Shown here in pieces: positions 1 through 5,020 of a stretch of DNA of 5,075 bases. Origin of the DNA: Pelethousia sp002409725 (GTDB lineage: Bacteria; Bacillota; Clostridia; Christensenellales; CAG-138); NCBI GenBank assembly GCA_937915455.1, contig CALDNN010000190.1:1-5075 (forward strand). Direction: 5' to 3'. How positions within the stretch are numbered: the first letter of the stretch is position 1; each line of letters opens with the position of its first letter. A program made the translations under genes and the position numbers. The notes under the pieces were generated by a model, which ran no database searches, was not told the DNA's origin, and worked only from the letters and a program-made list of their open reading frames with translations.

Positions 1-2
1 CG

Positions 3-38
3 CTTCGAGAACAGAGCGGTCATACAAAAAAGGAGTGA
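3..38 (+). CDS. Possible 3' end of an upstream gene (partial)
   Basis: One forward frame is open from the window edge and stops at a TGA at 36-38, reading LREQSGHTKKE. The stop sits inside the flgM ribosome binding site (AAGGAGTGA), an arrangement typical of translationally coupled operon neighbours. In B. subtilis the gene before flgM is yvyF, which encodes a small flagellar protein, so a yvyF-like gene is the natural guess. Eleven residues are too few to identify a family, and the other two forward frames are also open over this short stretch, so this is inference from position only. Confidence 0.25.
   Translation, partial: LREQSGHTKKE
30..35 (+). promoter_or_regulatory. flgM ribosome binding site
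   Basis: AAGGAG at 30-35 is followed by 8 bases and then the ATG at 44. This spacing decides the start. The in-frame GTG at 35 overlaps the SD itself and has no SD of its own, so the longer reading that adds three residues is unlikely. Confidence 0.8.
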
Positions 39-43
39 CTACC

Positions 44-316
44 ATGAAAATCGGTTCCGTAAACCCCATCATCGGACAATATAATCAAATCAGAACGGGG
101 GCCACGCCCAAGCTGCCCGAGGCCCAGGGCACTACGGATAGCGTAGAGCTTTCCCCAGAGGCACTGCTTTTTTCCGAGGCCTTTGGCGCGGCGCGCAAGA
201 GCATGCAGGAGGCAACGCCCGGCCAGGAGGTCAAAATCAGCCAGATCATGGAGCAAATGCGCGCGGGCAGCTACCAGGTCGAGGTCAAGGATATCTGCGA
301 TAAGCTGCTTTCATGA
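44..316 (+). CDS. flgM: Negative regulator of flagellin synthesis (anti-sigma-28 factor) FlgM
   Basis: This 90-residue cytoplasmic protein matches the FlgM family. By family knowledge it binds the flagellar sigma factor (sigma-28, SigD/FliA) and blocks late flagellar transcription until it is exported or removed on hook completion. Visible hallmarks are the N-terminal MKIGSVNPI start, a Gly/Pro/Gln-rich and probably disordered first 30 residues, the DSVELSPEA block at about residues 32-40, and the C-terminal sigma-binding part from about residue 60, ending in RAGSYQVEVKDICDKLLS. That ending resembles the usual 'I..GTY.vd...vA.kll' of FlgM. The length is normal (about 90-100). The ATG at 44 was chosen for its well-placed AAGGAG. 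It is followed by flgN, whose frame could start inside the flgM stop (ATGA) but more likely starts 14 bases later. One cysteine (residue 85) lies in the C-terminal helix. The call is secure from motif and context together. Confidence 0.93.
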   Translation: MKIGSVNPIIGQYNQIRTGATPKLPEAQGTTDSVELSPEALLFSEAFGAARKSMQEATPGQEVKISQIMEQMRAGSYQVEVKDICDKLLS

Positions 317-333
317 GGGGGGTTCTTTCATTG
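315..333 (+). promoter_or_regulatory. flgN ribosome binding site and probable TTG start
   Basis: GAGGGGGG at 315-322 lies 8 bases before an in-frame TTG at 331-333. The alternative ATG at 313 overlaps the flgM stop as ATGA, but no SD-like purine run lies at a useful distance upstream of it. The SD spacing therefore favours TTG. The resulting N-terminus (MYQAVGEQL) also begins close to where I recall FlgN/YvyG proteins beginning. Confidence 0.55.
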
Positions 334-828
334 TATCAGGCGGTGGGCGAGCAGCTGGCGGCCCTGCTGGCTGTTTATGGCCAGCTTTTGCAGCTGGCCC
401 GGGAAAAGGAACCTGTCCTGCAGGCCAATAAAGACCTCGAGGCCCTGCGCGGCTTCACCGAGCGGGAGGAGGCCCTGATGGCCCGGGCAGCCCAGGCGGA
501 ACGCCTGCGGATGGAAGCCGTGGCGAAGATCGCCGAGGGCAAGGGGGTAGCCCCCGAAGTCCTCACCGTGTCCGCCCTGGCGGAGCACGTCACGCCGCCC
601 GAGCGGGAAGCCCTGCTTGCGGTTGCCGGGGAACTGGCAGAGGTGATGCGGCAGCTGCGGGCGCAGAACGATATGAACAGGCAATTGCTGCAGATGAACC
701 TGAGCTTTGCCGCCTTTGTGTTGGATAGCACGGCCCGGGAAACAAGCCTGGGCGATACCTACGGCGCCTCCGGTGCGCCAGCGGAAAAAGCCGATAGCGG
801 CTACCGCTTTTTGGATAGCGAGATATAA
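331..828 (+). CDS. flgN: FlgN family flagellar export chaperone (YvyG-like)
   Basis: With the TTG start the product has 165 residues (171 if the ATG at 313 is used). FlgN is a cytoplasmic type III export chaperone that binds the C-termini of FlgK and FlgL and delivers them to the flagellar export gate. The sequence is almost entirely helical and coiled-coil-like. It starts with a Leu-rich helix (EQLAALLAVYGQLLQLAREK), followed by a Glu/Arg/Ala-rich stretch containing 'LRGFTEREEALMARAAQAERLR', given here only as a landmark at about residues 41-60. A second long helix runs from about residue 85 to 125, ending near MNRQLLQMNLSFAAF, which fits the C-terminal part of FlgN. The last 35 residues look unstructured. 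It lies between flgM and its clients flgK and flgL, the standard place. FlgN sequences diverge strongly, so the call rests on context, length and helix pattern more than on single residues. Confidence 0.85.
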   Translation: MYQAVGEQLAALLAVYGQLLQLAREKEPVLQANKDLEALRGFTEREEALMARAAQAERLRMEAVAKIAEGKGVAPEVLTVSALAEHVTPPEREALLAVAGELAEVMRQLRAQNDMNRQLLQMNLSFAAFVLDSTARETSLGDTYGASGAPAEKADSGYRFLDSEI

Positions 829-829
829 A

Positions 830-837
830 GCCGATAT
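830..837 (+). promoter_or_regulatory. Possible sigma-28 -10 element upstream of flgK
   Basis: GCCGATAT at 830-837 is identical to the -10 consensus I know for B. subtilis SigD (TAAA-N15-GCCGATAT). It starts two bases after the flgN stop and lies 45 bases before the flgK ATG, a sensible place for a late-gene promoter, since enteric flgKL is served by sigma-28. The -35 is poor: the bases 15 upstream (811-814) are TTGG rather than TAAA. A TAAA does occur, but directly adjacent at 826-829. A second near match, GCCGATAG, lies at 790-797, also without a TAAA at the right distance. It may be chance. Confidence 0.3.
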
Positions 838-881
838 AAGACCGGTTACCCTTTTTTGACCAGAAAACACGAGGTACGTAC

Positions 882-2525
882 ATGAGATCGACCTTTTATG
901 GGCTGGAGATTGCCCGCTCCGGGCTCTATACTTCCCAGAACGAGCTAAACGTAACGGGGCATAACATTGCCAATGTGGATACCCTGGGCTATACCCGCCA
1001 GCGCCTGAATACGGCCTCCCTCGCCCCTGTTTCCATGAATGTGCAATATGCCCTGGATACCAAATCCAGTACCGGCCGCGGCGTAGAAGCCCTGACGGTG
1101 GATCAGGTGCGCAACCTTTTCACGGATGCCAAATATCGCGAGGAAGCCAACGCCACCGGCTATTGGAACACCAGGATGAACGAATTCTACATGGTGGAGC
1201 AGCTTTATAATTCCGTGCTGGAGACCACCTCCACCTCCTCCAGCATCGATACCGCACTTACAGGCTTCAAGACCGCCCTGGATTCCCTGGTCGAAGAGCC
1301 TTCCAGCCTGGAATCGCGCACCAACTTGATGATCAAGGCTATGCAGCTCACAGAGACCTTCCAGTATGTTTACGGCAAGCTGGAGGATCAGCACGAGAAC
1401 CTCAACAACTCCATCGCCGTTACCGTGGGGCAGATCAACGATATCGCCCAATCTATCGCCAACCTCAACCGGCAGATCCACGGCTACGAGCTCTCCGGCG
1501 CCAAGGCGAATGACCTGCGCGACTCCCGCAACCTTTTGCTCGATAAGCTCAGCGGCCTGGTGGATATCGAATATTATGAAAACAGCCAAGGCTACCTCAC
1601 CGTGACCATCGGCGGTCGGGCGCTGGTGAACGGCGTAGAGCGCAACGAGCTCGCCGTGAATCCGCAGGGAGCGGATAACCAGATGGACGTGATGGCCAAC
1701 GCGGATATCATACGCAAGCAGTATTCCGTAGTCTGGGCGGACGGAATGGGCCAGCCCAGCAAGAATCCTGACGACGCCGCACTAATCCAGAGCGGCGCGC
1801 TAAAGGCTTATTTAGACCTTCGGGATGGAACCACGGAGGAAACCTACGGTGTTCCCTATGTGGCCAGCCAGCTCAACGAATTGGCCCGCAAGATCGCCAA
1901 GGAGATCAACGAGGTACACGCGCAGGGCTACACCCTGCCCTTCACAGAGGCGGATGCTCTGGGTGCAACGGCAGGGTTGCCCTCTTCCACCTTGGCCGAT
2001 GGCACGGTGTATTATCCCTCTACCACGGGCATCAACTTCTTCCAGGTGGACAAGGGCGATTATAGCAAGATCACCGCCGGAAATTTCGCCGTATCTACGG
2101 ATATCCAGAAAAACGTTTACCTCATCGCCGCATCCAGTGAGCGGCTGACGGTGGAGGGACAGCTCAACGACGACGGCACCCTCAATATGCAGCGCGGCAA
2201 CGCCAACAACCTCAAAAACATCGCAGCACTCTTCTCCCAAAAGGACGCCACGGGCAACCCGGATAACTATTCCTCCCAGCTCAAGCTGCTGGTAACTAAC
2301 GTGGGCACCCAGCAGGAAAAGATCGAAACCATGGAAGGCGCCCAGCAGACCCGCATTGCCTCCATCGTGGCGCAGCGGGCATCGGAATCCTCCGTATCCA
2401 TCGACGAGGAAATCACCAATATGATCCGCTTTACCCATGCCTACAACGCCAACGCCCGCATCATGACGGCCATGGACGAGGAGCTCGACACCCTCATCAA
2501 CAAAATGGGTACAGTCGGCAGATAA
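882..2525 (+). CDS. flgK: Flagellar hook-associated protein 1 (hook-filament junction) FlgK
   Basis: The 547-residue product is the first junction protein (HAP1). It is secreted through the flagellar export channel and assembled on the distal hook, where FlgL and then the filament are added. The N-terminal rod/hook-type helix spans about residues 5-40, with the recognisable LNVTGHNIANVDTLGYTRQR. The FlgK helical domain follows, with the family-typical NDLRDSRNLLLDKLSGLVD at about 210-228. The C-terminal basal-body-rod helix is at about 503-545 and includes SIDEEITNMIRFTHAYNANA and the ending LDTLINKM. The part between (about 345-460, from GYTLPF onward) is the usual variable surface domain. 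There are no cysteines, as is common for axial flagellar proteins. The length is within the family range. The start is the ATG with GAGG 7 bases upstream (871-874). It is followed 25 bases later by flgL, its assembly partner. Confidence 0.97.
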   Translation: MRSTFYGLEIARSGLYTSQNELNVTGHNIANVDTLGYTRQRLNTASLAPVSMNVQYALDTKSSTGRGVEALTVDQVRNLFTDAKYREEANATGYWNTRMNEFYMVEQLYNSVLETTSTSSSIDTALTGFKTALDSLVEEPSSLESRTNLMIKAMQLTETFQYVYGKLEDQHENLNNSIAVTVGQINDIAQSIANLNRQIHGYELSGAKANDLRDSRNLLLDKLSGLVDIEYYENSQGYLTVTIGGRALVNGVERNELAVNPQGADNQMDVMANADIIRKQYSVVWADGMGQPSKNPDDAALIQSGALKAYLDLRDGTTEETYGVPYVASQLNELARKIAKEINEVHAQGYTLPFTEADALGATAGLPSSTLADGTVYYPSTTGINFFQVDKGDYSKITAGNFAVSTDIQKNVYLIAASSERLTVEGQLNDDGTLNMQRGNANNLKNIAALFSQKDATGNPDNYSSQLKLLVTNVGTQQEKIETMEGAQQTRIASIVAQRASESSVSIDEEITNMIRFTHAYNANARIMTAMDEELDTLINKMGTVGR

Positions 2526-2550
2526 GATAACGAACCAAGGAGGAAACAGC

Positions 2551-3531
2551 ATGCGCATCACCAACGGCATGATCGTGACCAGCTTCCTGTCCAACTTGCA
2601 AACCAATCAGGCCAAGATGGATAAATATACGGCCCAACTTTCCAGCGGCCGCAAGATCGTCCGCCTTTCGGACGATCCGGTGGGTGTATACAAATCCCTC
2701 ACGGCCCGGCAGCGCCTGGCCAATTACGAGCAATATCAACGAAACCTGATCACCGCGCGCAACTGGTCGGAGCAATGCGAGAGCACCCTGCAGGAGCTGA
2801 GCAGCAAGCTGACCTCTATCAAGAGCGAAGTCGTCAACGCCGCCTCCACCGGCATCAAAAACGATGGAGACAGGCAGAACATCGCCGTGCTGATGAGCGA
2901 GCTAAGGGATACGGTGAAGGATGCCCTCAATACCGTGGTGGGCGATCAGTATATCTTTGCCGGCTACAATACCTCCAATCAGCCTCTCACCTTTGCCAAG
3001 GATGCGGACGGCAACGATACCGATACCATCCTCTATAACGGGTTGGATCTTTCCAATGTTACGGATGTGGTGAATAAAACCGCCATCGAGAAGGAGCAGA
3101 GCCAGACCATCTCACTGGAGGTAGGCTATAGCCTGCAGATGGATATCTCCATGACGGCCATCGACGTGGTGGGCGTGGGCGATAACAACTTCTTCAAAAC
3201 CATGAACGACATCATCGGCCTGATGAACTCGGATTCCTCCACCGACGATGTAGCAGGCGAGCTGAGCGGTTACCTGGGCAAGCTGGATGGCGCTCATGAG
3301 CGGATCACCTCCTGCCTAGTGAAGGCCGGGGCCATGACCACCCAGATCGACATTCTGGACGAGCGCTATTCCGAGGATGTGATCAACTATAATGAGATCC
3401 GCTCTCAAATCGAGGATATTGATTCCGCGGAGACCATCATGGATTGGAAAATGGCGGAGGCCGTATATAAGCAGAGCCTTTCTGCGGGCGCGCGGGTCAT
3501 CATGCCCACGCTGCTGGACTTTTTGCAATAA
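2551..3531 (+). CDS. flgL: Flagellar hook-associated protein 3 (hook-filament junction) FlgL
   Basis: The 326-residue product is the second junction protein (HAP3), flagellin-like and secreted, forming the ring between FlgK and the filament. The flagellin-type N-terminal helix (about residues 1-60) shows MRITNGMIVTSFLSNL followed by the QLSSGRKIVRLSDDPVGVYK signature. A long helix with VVGDQYIFAGYNTSNQPLTF at about 129-148 matches the 'G.ylFsG..t...Pf' region of FlgL. The C-terminal helix (about 280-326) carries IEDIDSAETIMDWKMAEAVY and ends LSAGARVIMPTLLDFLQ, typical of FlgL rather than flagellin. The length is slightly above common examples (about 300-320). A strong SD, AAGGAGG at 2537-2543, stands 7 bases before the ATG, the best ribosome binding site in the window. 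Unlike FlgK it has two cysteines (residues 76 and 255). Confidence 0.96.
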   Translation: MRITNGMIVTSFLSNLQTNQAKMDKYTAQLSSGRKIVRLSDDPVGVYKSLTARQRLANYEQYQRNLITARNWSEQCESTLQELSSKLTSIKSEVVNAASTGIKNDGDRQNIAVLMSELRDTVKDALNTVVGDQYIFAGYNTSNQPLTFAKDADGNDTDTILYNGLDLSNVTDVVNKTAIEKEQSQTISLEVGYSLQMDISMTAIDVVGVGDNNFFKTMNDIIGLMNSDSSTDDVAGELSGYLGKLDGAHERITSCLVKAGAMTTQIDILDERYSEDVINYNEIRSQIEDIDSAETIMDWKMAEAVYKQSLSAGARVIMPTLLDFLQ

Positions 3532-3556
3532 ACGACTAAACGCAGGATTTGTTTGC

Positions 3557-3575
3557 AAGGGGGGTGTTCCGTTTG
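3557..3575 (+). promoter_or_regulatory. Ribosome binding site and probable TTG start of the DUF6470 gene
   Basis: AAGGGGGG at 3557-3564 stands 8 bases before an in-frame TTG at 3573-3575. The frame is also open upstream to a TTG at 3549 and a GTG at 3564. The first has no SD and the second lies at the edge of the G run, so both are unlikely. The chosen start gives an N-terminus of MQVSGSRPYFDIKTT. This is the same architecture as the flgN start: a run of six G, 8 bases, then TTG. Confidence 0.6.
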
Positions 3576-4178
3576 CAGGTTTCGGGTTCCAGGCCATATT
3601 TCGATATCAAAACGACCAATGCCAAGGTGGAGATCCACAATGAGCCCCTACGCCTCAAGGTCGAGCGGGAGCCCGCCAGAATGCGCGTGCGGCGGACGCG
3701 CCCTAAAATGAAGGTGAATTGGGATAGGGTGCGCAACGAATCCGGCCTTAGAACCCCTTCGGCGCAGCGCCGCCACATGCAGCAGGTATACCGTCAGAAG
3801 GCATTGGAGAACATCGCCAACATATCCAGCGAGAACGAGCAGATGGGCAACCTGCAAAACGCCATAGCCGGCGGGCCGGAGCTGGTGGCCACGGTGGCTC
3901 TGGATTCGGTTTTGCATCAGGATATACCGGTGGTAGATGTGGTCAATATGCCCCGCTCCATGCCCGACGTGGAATGGGAAGAGGGCGAGCTGGAGATCGA
4001 ATGGGATCCGCCCGTAATGGAAATGCATTGGGAAGGGAGCTTGCGCCCGGAGATCACCGTTACCCCCCACACGGTGGAGATACGCCTAATCAACGGCGAA
4101 ACCATTCGCGTGGGCGAAAACGAGGCTCGCATGCTGGAGCAACGGGGCTACGGCAAGCGGCTGGATGAGAAAATTTAG
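3573..4178 (+). CDS. DUF6470 family protein (YviE-like), flagellar operon protein of unknown function
   Basis: The 201-residue product sits exactly where B. subtilis has yviE, between flgL and fliW, and has the composition I associate with that family. It has no signal peptide, no membrane segment and no catalytic motif that I can see. The N-terminal part (about residues 12-54) is a run of roughly ten-residue units ending in alternating hydrophobic/charged strands: AKVEIHNEP, LRLKVEREP, ARMRVRRTRP, KMKVNWDR. A helical middle (about 63-98) follows, and then a second set of similar units (about 131-173): DVEWEEG, ELEIEWDPP, VMEMHWEG, EITVTPH, TVEIRL. The first set is strongly basic and the second strongly acidic. 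The C-terminus (GENEARMLEQRGYGKRL) looks helical. Its role is unknown; the context implies flagellar assembly or the FliW-CsrA switch, but the sequence does not show which. Confidence 0.8.
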   Translation: MQVSGSRPYFDIKTTNAKVEIHNEPLRLKVEREPARMRVRRTRPKMKVNWDRVRNESGLRTPSAQRRHMQQVYRQKALENIANISSENEQMGNLQNAIAGGPELVATVALDSVLHQDIPVVDVVNMPRSMPDVEWEEGELEIEWDPPVMEMHWEGSLRPEITVTPHTVEIRLINGETIRVGENEARMLEQRGYGKRLDEKI

Positions 4179-4196
4179 GGAGAGGAAAAGCCACCC

Positions 4197-4706
4197 ATGA
4201 TTATCGAAACCCATCGGTTCGGGCGCGTCACCATCAACCCGGATCATATCATCAGTTTCGGCGAGGGGCTGCTCGGCTTCGAACAGCTCAAACGGTATGC
4301 GATCATCCTATGCGAGGCCACGGAGCCCATCCAATGGCTCCAGGCCGTGGATGACCCCACCGTATCGTTGCCCATCATCAACCCCTTCCTCATCAAGCCC
4401 GATTACGAGCTGGATGTGGATGATGCGGAGCTTCATAGCATCGGTACGCCCAGCGTGGAGGAGATCCTCATCGTAAACGCCATGGTGCTGCCCGAGAAGA
4501 TCCGCGAAGCCACCGTAAACCTTTCGGCCCCGGTGCTTATCAACCTGCGCAGCAAGCAGGGCCGGCAGATCGTTATGGAATATTCCCAGGCCAACGCCAT
4601 CCGCTACCCGGCCTTTGAAGCCCTGGCCGCCTATTACCGGGAGCAGGAAGCGCGCAAGCCGGAGAAGAAGGAGCAGGCAGATGTTAGTATTAACCAGAAA
4701 ACTTGA
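4197..4706 (+). CDS. fliW: Flagellar assembly factor FliW
   Basis: The 169-residue cytoplasmic protein matches FliW. By family knowledge, FliW binds flagellin. When flagellin is secreted, the freed FliW binds CsrA and stops it repressing flagellin mRNA. Visible family features are the N-terminal strand pair with FGRVTINPDHIISFGEGLLG (residues 8-27), then GFEQLKRYAII, WLQAVDDPTVSLPIINPFLI at about residues 47-66, the central VEEILIVNAMVLPE, and the C-terminal NLSAPVLINLRSKQGRQIVM followed by RYPAFEAL. It is longer than many FliW proteins (about 140-155) because of a polar tail (REQEARKPEKKEQADVSINQKT region) whose last part is encoded by DNA that also carries the csrA SD and start. The ATG is preceded by a purine-rich GGGAGAGG (4178-4185) at 11 bases. 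The csrA start lies 26 bases inside its 3' end. Confidence 0.95.
   Translation: MIIETHRFGRVTINPDHIISFGEGLLGFEQLKRYAIILCEATEPIQWLQAVDDPTVSLPIINPFLIKPDYELDVDDAELHSIGTPSVEEILIVNAMVLPEKIREATVNLSAPVLINLRSKQGRQIVMEYSQANAIRYPAFEALAAYYREQEARKPEKKEQADVSINQKT
4668..4673 (+). promoter_or_regulatory. csrA ribosome binding site inside fliW
   Basis: AAGGAG at 4668-4673, 7 bases before the csrA ATG at 4681, lies wholly within the fliW coding region, where it encodes part of the Lys/Glu-rich FliW tail. It fixes the csrA start. The same frame is open upstream to 4615, but that longer version would add 22 residues before the invariant MLVLTRK start. Confidence 0.85.
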
Positions 4707-4953
4707 GGAAAGCCTGCTGTTGGGAGGCGAGATACGCATCACCGTGTTGGGCGTAAATGGCGATAAAGTCCGCCTGGGCATCGACGCGCCCCGCACCGTG
4801 AAGGTATTGCGCGGGGAAACGGTGGATCAGACCCGGGACGCCAACCGTCTCTCCGCCTCCTCCGGCATGAACCTGGCGGCCATCTTCAAGGATGCCGCCC
4901 AGGCCATGGAGGCGCCCAGAGTGGAGACCCCCAAAGAGGAAAAGCAGGACTGA
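4681..4953 (+). CDS. csrA: Carbon storage regulator / translational regulator CsrA
   Basis: The 90-residue product starts with the unmistakable CsrA N-terminus MLVLTRKLEESLLLG. CsrA is a dimeric RNA-binding protein that binds GGA-containing leaders; in Bacillota its known main target is flagellin (hag) mRNA, and FliW antagonises it. The RNA-contacting residues known for the family are present: Leu4, Arg6 and Lys7 in strand 1, and Arg44 in the LRGE segment. The central VLGVNGDKVRLGIDAP (residues 22-37) is canonical. Asn55, which I recall as important for FliW binding in B. subtilis CsrA, is also Asn here. After about residue 60 comes a longer than usual tail: a possible short amphipathic helix (MNLAAIFKDAAQAMEA, about 64-79), then a Lys/Glu-rich end. 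Common CsrA lengths are about 60-75. The 26-base overlap with fliW suggests coupled translation of the antagonist pair. Confidence 0.97.
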   Translation: MLVLTRKLEESLLLGGEIRITVLGVNGDKVRLGIDAPRTVKVLRGETVDQTRDANRLSASSGMNLAAIFKDAAQAMEAPRVETPKEEKQD

Positions 4954-4960
4954 AACGACC

Positions 4961-4994
4961 TCAACGGCATCAATTTGCTCGACGGTGCCATTGA
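4961..4994 (+). repeat. Imperfect inverted repeat downstream of csrA
   Basis: TCAA-C-GGCATC (4961-4971) can pair with GGTGCC-A-TTGA (4984-4994), giving ten pairs (one of them G-U) and one C/A mismatch around a 12-base loop. No T-run follows, so it does not look like an intrinsic terminator. It could be a leader structure of the next gene, an mRNA-stabilising hairpin, or chance. Confidence 0.35.
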
Positions 4995-5020
4995 CGTGAA
5001 AAAGGGTGGAATCGTCATCC

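Noticed and set aside
35..43. GTG at 35 as the flgM start
   Set aside because: It overlaps the SD used by the ATG at 44 and lacks an SD of its own.
795..812. Terminator-like hairpin AGCGG-CTA-CCGCT followed by TTTTT inside the end of flgN
   Set aside because: The stem has only five pairs with a three-base loop and five T, lies within coding sequence, and would cut the operon before flgK. It is probably codon coincidence, though weak attenuation cannot be excluded.
721..819. Direct repeat TTGGATAGC at 721-729 and 811-819
   Set aside because: Both copies encode Leu-Asp-Ser in flgN. Two copies of nine bases explained by the same codons give no support for a functional repeat.
856..884. Vegetative-type promoter TTGACC, 17 bases, TACATG before flgK
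   Set aside because: The -10 is a poor match and overlaps the flgK start codon, so a transcript from it would lack the ribosome binding site.
1812..2606. Long minus-strand open frame (264 codons) opposite flgK, and similar ones at 945-1589 and 328-870
   Set aside because: They lie wholly opposite well-supported genes, have His/Gly/Val-rich shadow composition and no SD that I could see. They arise from the GC-rich third positions of the + strand genes.
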